A stretch of 64,000 nt of DNA from Chitinophagaceae bacterium (GCA_019745155.1 JAIETM010000015.1:143214-207213); one strand, 5' to 3'; positions 9,124-17,806 are shown, counted from the first letter of the stretch. The notes: generated by a model from the letters alone, not told the origin. Translations and numbers: made by a program.

Positions 9124-10407
9124 CTAAATTTTTTCAGGGTGATTACTATTTTGCCATTCAGAAAGCTGGCGATAACTGTTTTCGGACATGATAATTCCAT
9201 TATCCACTATAACGCCAATAGCTAAGGCAATACCAGTTAAGGACATTAAATTTGATGACAAATCAAATGCATTTAATAAAATAAAACTGATGGCAATTGT
9301 TAGTGGAATTTGAATGATAATGCTCAATGCACTCCGCCAGTGAAAAAGAAAGATGATCACTACCAGGCATACTACAATTATTTCTTCTATTAGCTTCCCT
9401 TTGACCGTTTCAATGGCAGCTTCTATTAATCCACTTCGGTCATAGGAAGTTTTAAAAGACACACCTGGTGGCAAGCCTTTTTCCACCTCTTTCATTTTTT
9501 CTTTAATAGCTTTTATTACTTTATCGGCATTTTGCCCATACCTCATTACTACTATTCCTCCCACAACCTCACCATTTCCATTCTGATCGAATATTCCAAG
9601 ACGCAGGTCTCCGCCCATTTGCACATTGCCCAGGTCTTTTACCCTTACCGGAATTCCATTGTATTGTCCCAGTGATATGTTTTCTACATCCTCTTTACTT
9701 TTAATATACCCTAATCCACGAATTACATACGCCATATCACTCATTTCAAATTTGCGTCCCCCTACATCATTATTGTTGGCTTTTACTTTATTCATTACAT
9801 CCATTAAGGAGATATTATAAAACTGCAGTTTCACTGGGTCTAATACAATCTGGTATTGCTTTTCAAAACCTCCAAATGATGCTACTTCCGCAACTCCGGG
9901 TATTGTTTGCAATGCAAACTTTATGTACCAATCCTGTAATGCCCGTTGTTCTCCCAAATCCATTTTGGGTGCGTCAAGATGGTACCAAAAAATATGTCCC
10001 ACCCCTGTGCCATCTGGGCCTAAGGCAGGAGTAATTCCCGGCGGTAATAACCTTTGTGCATAGTTTAACCGTTCCAGTACACGGGTTCGGGCCCAATATA
10101 TATCCACGTCATCTTCAAAAATCACATACACAAAGCTCATCCCGAACATAGAAGTGCCCCTGATAGTTTTGATACGGGGAATACCCTGCAGATTGGATAC
10201 CAGCGGATAAGTAATCTGATCCTCCATTAACTGCGGACTGCGTCCCATCCACTCCGTAAAAACGATAACCTGGTTTTCTGATAAGTCTGGTATGGCATCA
10301 ATGGGATTTTGTTTAACTGAATAATATCCCCATGCAAAAAGTACTGCCGCCAAAAGAAGAATCAAAAACCGGTTTCGTAATGAAAATTTTATTAGCCCTT
10401 GTACCAT
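9124..10407 (-). CDS. cusA: CusA-type RND efflux transporter, N-terminal part
   Basis: The 427 residues cover transmembrane helix 1 (about 11-28), the first periplasmic porter half (DGTGVGHIFWYHLD; GGFEKQYQIVLDP) and the transmembrane bundle up to GVIVDNGIIMSENSYRQL, which holds the proton-relay Asp. It ends with a TAG in the cytoplasmic loop before helix 5, in the sequence GAAAAAATTTAG. Removing one A would join it in frame to the downstream CusA part (EKFSHMNLFKK). The proton-driven pump expels Cu(I)/Ag(I) through CusB and a CusC-like channel. The downstream ATG is 4 nt after the stop, so coupled translation of two polypeptides is possible. The nearest upstream gene is the orphan F0 subunit b gene, 195 bp away. 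Confidence 0.85.
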   Translation of the reverse strand: MVQGLIKFSLRNRFLILLLAAVLFAWGYYSVKQNPIDAIPDLSENQVIVFTEWMGRSPQLMEDQITYPLVSNLQGIPRIKTIRGTSMFGMSFVYVIFEDDVDIYWARTRVLERLNYAQRLLPPGITPALGPDGTGVGHIFWYHLDAPKMDLGEQRALQDWYIKFALQTIPGVAEVASFGGFEKQYQIVLDPVKLQFYNISLMDVMNKVKANNNDVGGRKFEMSDMAYVIRGLGYIKSKEDVENISLGQYNGIPVRVKDLGNVQMGGDLRLGIFDQNGNGEVVGGIVVMRYGQNADKVIKAIKEKMKEVEKGLPPGVSFKTSYDRSGLIEAAIETVKGKLIEEIIVVCLVVIIFLFHWRSALSIIIQIPLTIAISFILLNAFDLSSNLMSLTGIALAIGVIVDNGIIMSENSYRQLSEWQNSNHPEKI

Positions 10408-10602
10408 AAATTTGATTGAGTTTTAATGTTATTTAAATACACTTGATTTGACATAAAGAATTGTTTGTTATAATTTATTACTAATAAGAAACACCGCAGT
10501 AAATGTAAGCATATAATACAATTAACTTTTCAATCACTGTGTTTTGCTGATGATGGCTGATTAATATATGCATTGGTAATACTCTGTTTGTTTTTCATTC
10601 AG

Positions 10603-11109
10603 CTATTTAATTTCGTTCTTCAAATTTATCTCCTTTATTAATTCACGTATATGTTCTTCCTGCCTGGCTTCTGCTGACAACTCTTTCCGAAGTATTTGCG
10701 TTGCAAGTTCGATAACTATTTTACCGGTTTTACTTTTTAATTCATTGATTGCATCCTTCTTTGCTTTTTCAACGTATAAAAATGCTTCATCAATAATGAT
10801 TTTATAAGCAACCTTTGCTTTCATTTCCGCTTCTGCAAGTATTTTTACTGCATACTCTTTTGCATCGCTTTGTATATCCGAAATTTCTTTGTGAATCTTA
10901 GCCCTTATCAAATCACTCTCTTTCTTTACCTGTTCAATTTCTGCTTTTAAATTTTCCACGGCAGACAGCGAGTCTGAGATGGATTTTTGCCGTTCCTTTA
11001 AATATTCCTGCAAAGGCTTTCTTGCCTTTTTTACAAGTATGCCCATGAAGAAAAGAAAGATAATTACTTCCCATATAAAAAAACCTTCATCATGATTCAG
11101 GAGATTCAT
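10603..11109 (-). CDS. atpF: Orphan F0F1 ATP synthase subunit b-like protein
   Basis: A 168-residue protein with the subunit b plan: short N-terminus, one transmembrane helix (about 10-26), then a long highly charged helix with coiled-coil character (KARKPLQEYLKERQKSISD; DAKEYAVKILAEAEMKAKV) and a C-terminal delta-binding-like end (IVIELATQILRKELS). The match to AtpF is convincing over the full length. No other ATP synthase gene is in the window; the neighbours are an ArsR regulator upstream (71 bp) and cusA downstream. It may be a stray gene, or a replacement subunit expressed under metal stress. Its function in this place is inferred only. Confidence 0.8.
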   Translation of the reverse strand: MNLLNHDEGFFIWEVIIFLFFMGILVKKARKPLQEYLKERQKSISDSLSAVENLKAEIEQVKKESDLIRAKIHKEISDIQSDAKEYAVKILAEAEMKAKVAYKIIIDEAFLYVEKAKKDAINELKSKTGKIVIELATQILRKELSAEARQEEHIRELIKEINLKNEIK

Positions 11110-11180
11110 TGTATTACTTTTAAGTATTCACATTTTATAGCTGCATATCTTTTTGTTTGCATTTATTCTTTCAAATCACG

Positions 11181-11486
11181 TCAGCAAAAACATTTTAGCA
11201 GCGATTCTATATTTTTCTTATCTGTACATAAACAATAATTTGTTTTTTGCCCTTCCTGCAGACGACGCACAACACCTGCGCTTTTCAAAATATTCAGATG
11301 ACGGGATACAACCGGCTGCTCAAGCTGCAACTTTTCATAAATTGTTTTTACCGTCAGCCCTTCAACCTGGTTTTTACACAATAATTTTAATATAGCCAGT
11401 CGGTCTGCGTGTGCCATCGCTTTCAATATTTCAGCCATATTCTGCATTTCATTTTTTTCCTGTTCCCTGTTTGTATTCTTTGCCAT
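11181..11486 (-). CDS. ArsR-family metalloregulator
   Basis: Winged-helix repressor of 101 residues (MAEILKAMAHADRLAILKLL, recognition helix QPVVSRHLNILKSAGVV, wing RRLQEGQKTNYCLC). Cys37 lies in helix 2 of the fold, and a Cys-rich C-terminus (Cys85, 87, 99, 101) could form an inducer site for a soft metal. It does not have the ELCxCDL site of the second ArsR in this island (30983-31360), so it probably senses a different ion or uses a different site. It lies just upstream of the atpF-like and cusA genes and is the best candidate for their regulator. Confidence 0.85.
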   Translation of the reverse strand: MAKNTNREQEKNEMQNMAEILKAMAHADRLAILKLLCKNQVEGLTVKTIYEKLQLEQPVVSRHLNILKSAGVVRRLQEGQKTNYCLCTDKKNIESLLKCFC

Positions 11487-11684
11487 AGCAGTTCTCTTTT
11501 GGCCACAAAAATCTTTTTTACACTAAAGAAAAACTATGATACACATTCTGTTCAAAAAATGACTTTTGTCATACAATTATCCGGCTATATAGATAGCTGA
11601 ATATACATGCAGCGGATTGATCATTGTTACAGTGCTGCACTTCCCATTTATTAACAAAACATTTGTTAATATAATCTTCATCAT

Positions 11685-12524
11685 TTATTTCAATTTAATA
11701 TAGTTTATGGTTTCTTTGACCGTAAGCATAGTAGTTGCATTTCCTGTTCGCAAATAAAATGATGAATCCTTTTCTGAGTTCACATAAACAGGCACAGGAG
11801 CTTTTACAATTTCAACAGCACAAAAGTCTTTTTCAAACTTCCTGTAAAAATAAATGTGAACAAATGAACAGAACTCTACTCCTAAGTATTGGTTTACTAT
11901 TTCATATACTCTGCGTTCAAACCCATCACGATTTTTATGTTTGAGCGTAAAGTAATCGTTCTCCAGGCCCAATATTTCTCCTTTATCAGAAATTCCGATT
12001 ATCAATTTCCCCCCATTAGCATTCATAAATCCAGCTATGGTTTTTGCTATTACTATTTCCAGTTCTTTATTAGTATTCTTTTTGGCATAATCGTACCGGA
12101 GTGATGATTTGAACTCTGTGTATTCATTTTCGCCTATCTGAATTGTTTGTTCAATATTTAGATTGAGAAAATGTTCCTGCTTCCGTACCAAGCTGTTTTT
12201 TTTCTGCATATTCCTGTAATAAAACCCGAAGCCTAATCCGGTAGCTACTCCCATTAAAAGAAAAACGGCTGACATACCTGTCATGTGAAATGAAAAAGCA
12301 TGAAGCCATCTTTTGGTGATAATATCGGCAACACTCAGATTGACCTGGTGATTTTCATGGAACTCAAACCAGTACATTGCCATGGTAAGAGGGTGAATAA
12401 TAAAATAAAATACAGCAGCACCAATCAATGTATGCAAGATCACCGGCTTGTTGACTTTATAATAACTGTAATATTTACTACTGATATGTGTCATTTCCTT
12501 TTTTGTCTGTGTTGCATCTGTCAT
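11685..12524 (-). CDS. Membrane-anchored AlbA_2 (Schlafen-type) domain protein
   Basis: A 279-residue protein with two N-terminal transmembrane helices (about 29-50, IGAAVFYFIIHPLTMAMYW; and about 78-101, HMTGMSAVFLLMGVATGLGF). A cytoplasmic AlbA_2/Schlafen-like domain follows from about 128 (GENEYTEFKSSLRYD; IAGFMNANGGKLIIGISD; GFERRVYEIVNQYLG; FYLRTGNATTML). AlbA_2 domains occur in nucleic-acid-binding regulators and in defence proteins, usually without a membrane anchor. The region between the helices, with HENHQVNLSV, would face the periplasm. The gene stands alone, with about 200 bp on the ArsR side and about 400 bp on the other. Role unknown; a membrane-linked sensor is one possibility. 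Confidence 0.75.
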   Translation of the reverse strand: MTDATQTKKEMTHISSKYYSYYKVNKPVILHTLIGAAVFYFIIHPLTMAMYWFEFHENHQVNLSVADIITKRWLHAFSFHMTGMSAVFLLMGVATGLGFGFYYRNMQKKNSLVRKQEHFLNLNIEQTIQIGENEYTEFKSSLRYDYAKKNTNKELEIVIAKTIAGFMNANGGKLIIGISDKGEILGLENDYFTLKHKNRDGFERRVYEIVNQYLGVEFCSFVHIYFYRKFEKDFCAVEIVKAPVPVYVNSEKDSSFYLRTGNATTMLTVKETINYIKLK

Positions 12525-12933
12525 AAATTCTTTAATTTGAATAATGGCACAGGCGTTGCCTTTTTAACAACTTTATATTCATTATAAATCTCATAGTTCA
12601 GTAAAAAAAAATCCCAATCGCAGCGGCTTTTAGCTCACCGTTTATATTTTATGTATGCGGTTTATCTCATGTGCTGATTGAGCTTTTATCATTGCAATCA
12701 GCTTTTCAGCTTCATTGCAGTTCAGCAGACTGCCGCTTTGCCTATAATAATTTGCTGCGCTTCTTCTTTTGCTTTTACCAATAAGTATTTTATATTGGTA
12801 TTAAGACAATCACTCATCTTAATACTGGATATTGCATCAGTTATTTGCCTGTTATTTGCCTCTTTTTCACTTACTCATACGAATCTTTTTTACTGTTTAC
12901 TACTGTACAGTTATTAAATATTCTCACCTATTT
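12525..12933. other. Intergenic stretch without a supported gene
   Basis: About 410 bp, AT-rich, between the AlbA_2 gene and the Met-rich lipoprotein gene. On the minus strand there are two short overlapping frames near 12650-12815: one of about 31 codons from an ATG (MSDCLNTNIKYLLVKAK), and another without a start codon that reads NCNEAEKLIAMIKAQ before a stop. They could be remnants of a decayed small gene. No ribosome-binding site or full-length domain supports either, and no repeat or RNA gene was recognised. Confidence 0.4.
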
Positions 12934-13158
12934 TTATTTTTTCATCGAGGAATCCATCACCTGGTGCTGTTTATGGCTTGCACTATCCATCTTCATGTCA
13001 TCCATCTTCATGCTATCCATCTTCATGCTATCCATCTTCATATCCTTTATTTCGTTCTGCTTCATTTCTTTTGATTTAGTAATATCTGCTGACTGATTGT
13101 TACAGGAAGCTATAATTACTATTAGCGCTACTGCTGACAAAAAACTTAACTTTTTCAT
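12934..13158 (-). CDS. Small Met/Asp-rich repeat lipoprotein, putative metal binder
   Basis: A 74-residue predicted lipoprotein (lipobox IASC at 16-19). The mature part has four successive five-residue units of the type MKMDS/MKMDD, followed by His-containing SASHKQHQ. Regularly spaced methionines in an exported protein are typical of Cu(I)/Ag(I) scavengers. The repeat is also visible as DNA (15-bp units). It lies 15 bp downstream of the GH13 gene and so may be the last gene of the operon starting at 17806. Confidence 0.7.
   Translation of the reverse strand: MKKLSFLSAVALIVIIASCNNQSADITKSKEMKQNEIKDMKMDSMKMDSMKMDDMKMDSASHKQHQVMDSSMKK
12984..13043 (-). repeat. Four tandem 15-bp units coding for Met-Asp repeats
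   Basis: Four successive 15-bp units of the form tatccatcttcatgc (plus strand) with few differences, in frame with the small lipoprotein gene. Each unit codes for five residues with two methionines. Copy number could vary by slippage without shifting the frame. Confidence 0.85.
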
Positions 13159-13173
13159 TTTTATAGTTTTTTT

Positions 13174-14868
13174 TTAAAAATTTTTAAGAATGACCAATTG
13201 CATAGGTTTTAAATACAGTTTTATGTAACATATGGGGTTAGCAGGGTCTTTAGAATGCATGATTTCAACACTTTGTTTTTTACCATATACTGCTGTCATC
13301 ATCTTTTTATCACGATTCAATTGACAATCCACCAATATATGTTCTTCCTTTACATCACTTGTAGATGAATTATATACAAAAACTATTTCCTGGTCGTATA
13401 AGATTCTTGAAAAAGCCAGGACACATTTATGGCATTCAGGCAAATGAAAATGAATGCCATCTTTTGAAGATTCCCGCATAAACATCCTGCCAAACTTCAA
13501 CACGTTGCTTTCATTCCTGAATTTTGCAATTGAAGCGATGGCTTTATATATCTCTGATTGCTGATTCAATAAATTTGTGGTCTTATCGTTCGGATTAAAC
13601 ATACATTCTCTGATATAGCGATCGCCCGTGCCACAACCGTCCACCCCCTGTTCTGTTCCGTAATAAATGCAGGGAGTGCCTAAAGCGCAGAGTAGAAATG
13701 CAGCACCGGCAATAATCTGAGCCGGTTCGGCATTATATCCAAAGCGATGTTTAAATTCATCTCCAATCTGGTCATGATTGTCAAGAAATGTAACCAGGAA
13801 TTCTCCATATTCGCCCCGATCCAGCGCATTTTTTTGAAGCTCTTCGTAACGCTCTATTAATTTATGCGGTGAATCTTTCCCTTTTATAACTCCTTCCAAT
13901 GCGAAATACAATTGAAAATCGAGTGCTGAGTTCAACCCAAAGTAGATATTTTGGTCATTATAAGTAGTCAATGTTTTTGGCCCTAAATAGTTACTTGCCA
14001 TTGCATCAGCTGCAACTATTTCGCCAAATAAGAAGAAGTTTTTCTTGCCAAGTGAATAAGCATATTCTCTTACATAAGAACAAAAGCGGCTTATTGACAA
14101 AGCCCCCATGTGTTTTACAGCATCCAGCCGAAAACCATCAACATCCAATTCCTTAATCCAGTAACAGTGTATGGCCGTTAATATTTTCTGAACATGAATA
14201 GCCTCCCTTGACTCGTCATTTTTAAATGCCTTTAAACTAAAAAAATCTCCGTCCCTTGTTTCGGGGTAGTCATCAAAATTTCTTATCTGCCCTTTGCGAC
14301 CGTACAAAGCAGGGTTTCTTAATTCAACAGGAACGGGCCTGTCCGGGTATCGCCATTCACCAAAATCAAATTCAGTGCCTTCATGATAATAATAAGGTTT
14401 ACCTCCAGGATAGTTCCAGTTATCACCGGCATGATGCAAAACAATATCAAGGAACACCCTCATATCATGTTGATGGGCCTGGACTACCAGCTCCTCAAGT
14501 TCATCTTTTGTTCCAAATCGTTCATCTATCTCCAGGTAATTTTCAATGGCATAGCCATGATAAGACTCGGGGTTGTTTTTAAATACAGGGCTTAACCAAA
14601 TAGCAGTACAGCCCAGGTTTTTTATGTATGTGAGATGACTAATAATGCCCCTCAAAGTGCCACCGCATTGCTTGCCTAATTGTGCATCATCACCATAGCC
14701 CGAATGTCTCACATCAAAATCTGCATTATGTCTTTTATTGCTGTCGTGAAAACGGTCAACTAATAAAAAGTAAATAAATTCCTCACGCCATTCCCGGTGG
14801 CAGTTTTTCCAGTATTCTTTGCCGGGTTTGGGAGATAGGTCTATATCTTTAATTGATTTCATTTTCAT
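13174..14868 (-). CDS. GH13 alpha-amylase family glycosidase
   Basis: A 564-residue enzyme acting on alpha-glucosidic bonds, with no signal peptide, so probably cytoplasmic (glycogen or trehalose/maltodextrin metabolism). The four GH13 motifs are intact: DIVLHH at 141-146, GFRLDAVKH at 245-253 with nucleophile Asp249, FGEIV at 281-285 with acid/base Glu283, and FLDNHDQ at 361-367 with Asp366. The C-terminal part (about 460-564) is the usual beta domain. Its 5' end overlaps the SRPBCC gene by 20 bp, which suggests cotranscription with that gene and with the PRPP synthetase and phosphorylase genes upstream. Exact specificity cannot be read from sequence alone. Confidence 0.88.
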   Translation of the reverse strand: MKMKSIKDIDLSPKPGKEYWKNCHREWREEFIYFLLVDRFHDSNKRHNADFDVRHSGYGDDAQLGKQCGGTLRGIISHLTYIKNLGCTAIWLSPVFKNNPESYHGYAIENYLEIDERFGTKDELEELVVQAHQHDMRVFLDIVLHHAGDNWNYPGGKPYYYHEGTEFDFGEWRYPDRPVPVELRNPALYGRKGQIRNFDDYPETRDGDFFSLKAFKNDESREAIHVQKILTAIHCYWIKELDVDGFRLDAVKHMGALSISRFCSYVREYAYSLGKKNFFLFGEIVAADAMASNYLGPKTLTTYNDQNIYFGLNSALDFQLYFALEGVIKGKDSPHKLIERYEELQKNALDRGEYGEFLVTFLDNHDQIGDEFKHRFGYNAEPAQIIAGAAFLLCALGTPCIYYGTEQGVDGCGTGDRYIRECMFNPNDKTTNLLNQQSEIYKAIASIAKFRNESNVLKFGRMFMRESSKDGIHFHLPECHKCVLAFSRILYDQEIVFVYNSSTSDVKEEHILVDCQLNRDKKMMTAVYGKKQSVEIMHSKDPANPICYIKLYLKPMQLVILKNF

Positions 14869-15379
14869 CTGATTTAAGTAATTGAGAATTTGATTTCATG
14901 GAATTAAGGGTCTTCTTTGCATCACCCAGCATTTGTTTTAAACACCAGTTGCAATACCAGTCCGCTAAAAGAAAACATAGAATATTATTAACTAATCCTT
15001 TTGGTTTTTTATAGGTAATAGAAAGCTCGGCCTTTGTGCCTTTGTTATACATGGGAGTAGTGGTTAAATGCATCTGGTACCAGGAATAGATAATCATTCT
15101 TGTTTCACCAACTGTTTCCCAGGTTTTCTCCTTGCCGTCTACCCATTTTGTTACTTCAACCGTAAAGTCCATAGTCATGCCCATCATTTTTCCGGTCCAT
15201 CTGTATTTTGTACCCAAACCGTAATGCTGTTCAGTTAAATAGTCCAATTTCAGTTTACTGCCCATCATCATCCCTGAGGATTGGGTCATGTGTGTACCGG
15301 TTACACCAAGATTATCAATACACATAAATACATCTTCCGGTGCTGCATCATATATTTCCATTCTTTCAATAGATTTCAT
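14849..15379 (-). CDS. SRPBCC (START-like) family protein
   Basis: A 176-residue cytoplasmic protein with the layout of the SRPBCC ligand-binding fold: N-terminal strand and helices (SIERMEIYDAAPEDVFMCID), central strands (YRWTGKMMGMTMDFTVEVTK; ELSITYKKP) and a long C-terminal helix (CLKQMLGDAKKTLNSMK). Ligand unknown. It is rich in Met around 33-70. It overlaps the GH13 gene by 20 bp at its 3' end and lies 11 bp after the PRPP synthetase gene. An operon function with these enzymes is likely but undefined. Confidence 0.65.
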   Translation of the reverse strand: MKSIERMEIYDAAPEDVFMCIDNLGVTGTHMTQSSGMMMGSKLKLDYLTEQHYGLGTKYRWTGKMMGMTMDFTVEVTKWVDGKEKTWETVGETRMIIYSWYQMHLTTTPMYNKGTKAELSITYKKPKGLVNNILCFLLADWYCNWCLKQMLGDAKKTLNSMKSNSQLLKSDENEIN

Positions 15380-15390
15380 AACACTTTAAT

Positions 15391-16290
15391 TTAGTCTATC
15401 ACAAAACTGTTTTTGCAAATTTCCTGTGCCAGCAACTCATCCATGAAAATTGCATTGGAAGGATGAGCAATTGTATTACAGGTAACTACTTTTTCCGCAC
15501 CAGCCTTAATTAATTTATCATGAGCCCTTGCAGCAAATACTGCATGAATTCCTATACAAACAGGGGGCTTCATCCCTGCTTTTTTTAAATGACCAATGGT
15601 TTCTATCATTGTATTTCCGGTAGAAATAATATCATCAACAAGAACAGGCGTACTCTCCTTGTATTTTTCAACCTGTGGCACAGATACTTTTACATTCCTG
15701 TCACCTTTGCGAAGTTTTTCAAGTATGATATAAGGGGCATTGGCATCAGCCGCCACTTTGCTTACCCATTGCTCACTTTCACTATCAGGACCTATTAATA
15801 CAGGTTCCTGAATATTTTCATTAATCCATTTTGAAACAAGATGAGATACATGCAATACGGAAGTATGAATAGGATAAATTTCATCTAATGAAATGCGACG
15901 GTGTAAATGCGGGTCGATGGTGATGAGTTTGTCAACAAAGGAAGAAAGCAGTTTGGCAAACAATTCGGAACTGATGCATTCACCATCTATAAATCTTTTA
16001 TCCTGCCGCATATAAGCTAAGTAGGGTGATACCAGGGTAACGTTAGAGGCTCTGAATTCTTTTAAGGTTTTTGCCAAAAAATAAAGCGGTAGTATCTTAT
16101 CATCAGGCTGATGAAGTGAACAAACTATGATAGCTTCTTTCTCATGCACATTCGAATTTACTTTTACATACGTTTCTCCGTCAGGAAAATGCCGGATGAT
16201 TGCTTCCCCTGGCTCTGTATGCAACAGTTTTATTAAAGAGTTAGCCAACACTTCATTACCGGGTATCGTAAACAGCACACAGTTATTCAT
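15391..16290 (-). CDS. prs: Ribose-phosphate pyrophosphokinase (PRPP synthetase) family
   Basis: A 299-residue protein with the Prs two-domain fold. Visible motifs are FPDGETYVKV near 35, YLAYMRQDKRF near 110 (family ARQDRK region), DPHLHRR (metal/ATP region), the flexible loop around KLRKGDRNVKV, and the PRPP-binding loop LVDDIISTGNTM near 218. It would transfer pyrophosphate from ATP to ribose 5-phosphate. The sequence is more divergent than housekeeping Prs, so it is likely a specialised paralogue. Its start overlaps the 3' end of the AMP-phosphorylase-type gene by 8 bp, which points to coupled translation and linked substrates (ribose phosphates). Confidence 0.85.
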   Translation of the reverse strand: MNNCVLFTIPGNEVLANSLIKLLHTEPGEAIIRHFPDGETYVKVNSNVHEKEAIIVCSLHQPDDKILPLYFLAKTLKEFRASNVTLVSPYLAYMRQDKRFIDGECISSELFAKLLSSFVDKLITIDPHLHRRISLDEIYPIHTSVLHVSHLVSKWINENIQEPVLIGPDSESEQWVSKVAADANAPYIILEKLRKGDRNVKVSVPQVEKYKESTPVLVDDIISTGNTMIETIGHLKKAGMKPPVCIGIHAVFAARAHDKLIKAGAEKVVTCNTIAHPSNAIFMDELLAQEICKNSFVID

Positions 16291-17806
16291 AACTAAGTTT
16301 TATTATTTGCTTTTCATTGTGTTTGTAATATTCATAAGCATATTCCAGTTCACCCGGTGAATTAGCATAAATAGTAAACAGCGGTTGACCAATTATTATA
16401 TTTTGATTGAGCAGGACTTTAATGTCAATCCCGGCCTCTGCAGCTTCTGGTGCCCCGGCTAATTTGGCTACCCTTGCAATTTTCCGGTTATCAAATTCAC
16501 TGATGATTCCTGCGGTCGCTGATTCAACTGTTTTAGAATATTTAGCATGCATCGGTTCATAAAAGCCACCTTGTGCTTCACAAATACTAATAAGTTTTGT
16601 AAATGCTTCCCCGTTGTCAATTTTCTTTATCACTAAGTCTTCTGCAACTTGTTCTTCCATGTCCCAGACTAATTTTACAATTTCTGTAGCAATGGTAACA
16701 GCTCGTTGCCGTAAATCTTTTGGGGCATCAGTGTCATTCTGCAATACGGCTAACACATCTCTTGCTTCTAATGACGGGCCAATACCATACCCTACAGGTT
16801 GTGTTCCATTAGAACAAATTGTTTGTATATTCAATCCTATATAATCTGCCACTTCTTTTAAACGAAGAGATAAAGAGATGGCATTTTCAACTGTTCTTAC
16901 TTTTGCAGTAGCCCCAACTGGTATATCAATTACACAATCTGTAGCTCCTGCTGCTGCCTTTTTAGATAATATAGACGCAATCATCTGGCCTTCGCTGTCA
17001 ATATCCAATGCTCTTTCAACTTTAATGATAATATCATCAGCAGGACTCAGCTTCATGGCTCCTCCCCAAACAATACAACCGTTTTCTTTTTCTACTACTT
17101 TACGCATCTGTGCAAGAGTGAGGTTCACATTGGTAAGTACTTCCATTGTATCGGCTGTACCTGCGGGAGAGGTAATGGCTCTTGACGATGTTTTAGGAAT
17201 CATGATACCAAGAGATGCAATAATGGGTACAACAATCATTGTAGTGCGGTTGCCTGGCAAACCACCCACACAATGTTTGTCGGCAATGATTTCGTTTCCC
17301 CATTCTAATTTATTCCCAGCTTTTATCATTGCCGTTGTGAGATAACAAATTTCCTCAAGCTTCATATTGGAGCCTGAGCAAGCTGCTACAAACGATGAAA
17401 GAAAAATATTAGAATACTTTTCATCTGCTATGTCCTGTATAATAGCATCATATTCCTGCTGGTGTAATGTATTGCCATATAGTTTAGCTCTTACATTTGT
17501 CATAGACTGCAATGGTTCCATGTGAGCCACCTCCAGCAAATCATTATCCTGTACATTCAGTTTTTCAATGGCACTTTTTGATAAACTTATTTCACCTTCT
17601 TTCAGTAAGCCATCACTGGTTATATTTAATGCAGCAATTATAGAATAATCATTAAATGAAATAGAAAGTCTTGTTAGCGCCTGGAAACCCTCTGACTTGC
17701 AAACATGACAACTGGCTGGCATAAACACTACCAGTTCCTGGTTGGTGTCAATACCCAGGTTCCTGAAACGCAGTGAATGTTTTGTATGTTGATTAATAAC
17801 TTTCAT
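16283..17806 (-). CDS. AMP phosphorylase / thymidine phosphorylase family
   Basis: A 507-residue enzyme. Its length, the N-terminal extension of about 80 residues, and motifs such as KHCVGGLPGNRTTM, KTSSRAITSPAGTADTMEVL and CIVWGGAMKLSPADD match the AMP phosphorylase subgroup better than the shorter DeoA/Pdp thymidine phosphorylases. The family reaction is NMP + phosphate giving base + ribose 1,5-bisphosphate. It overlaps the Prs-family gene by 8 bp and heads a probable operon with the SRPBCC, GH13 and Met-rich genes. Together these suggest nucleotide salvage or turnover feeding ribose phosphates and PRPP, perhaps under stress. NCBI-style annotation would likely be thymidine phosphorylase family. 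Confidence 0.82.
   Translation of the reverse strand: MKVINQHTKHSLRFRNLGIDTNQELVVFMPASCHVCKSEGFQALTRLSISFNDYSIIAALNITSDGLLKEGEISLSKSAIEKLNVQDNDLLEVAHMEPLQSMTNVRAKLYGNTLHQQEYDAIIQDIADEKYSNIFLSSFVAACSGSNMKLEEICYLTTAMIKAGNKLEWGNEIIADKHCVGGLPGNRTTMIVVPIIASLGIMIPKTSSRAITSPAGTADTMEVLTNVNLTLAQMRKVVEKENGCIVWGGAMKLSPADDIIIKVERALDIDSEGQMIASILSKKAAAGATDCVIDIPVGATAKVRTVENAISLSLRLKEVADYIGLNIQTICSNGTQPVGYGIGPSLEARDVLAVLQNDTDAPKDLRQRAVTIATEIVKLVWDMEEQVAEDLVIKKIDNGEAFTKLISICEAQGGFYEPMHAKYSKTVESATAGIISEFDNRKIARVAKLAGAPEAAEAGIDIKVLLNQNIIIGQPLFTIYANSPGELEYAYEYYKHNEKQIIKLSYE

Noticed and set aside
9120..9200. Upstream extension of the CusA C-terminal frame (27 extra codons)
   Set aside because: It overlaps the CusA N-terminal frame, whose residues match the family there; the extension reads unlike CusA. 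The ATG at 9119 was used.
12650..12815. Short minus-strand frames between the AlbA_2 and Met-rich genes
   Set aside because: One has 31 codons and the other no start; no family or ribosome-binding support. Reported only as possible remnants.
12832..13096. Plus-strand frames with HLHAIHLHAIHLHI-type repeats
   Set aside because: They are the reverse reading of the MKMDS repeats in the small lipoprotein gene, which has a lipobox and a sensible start.
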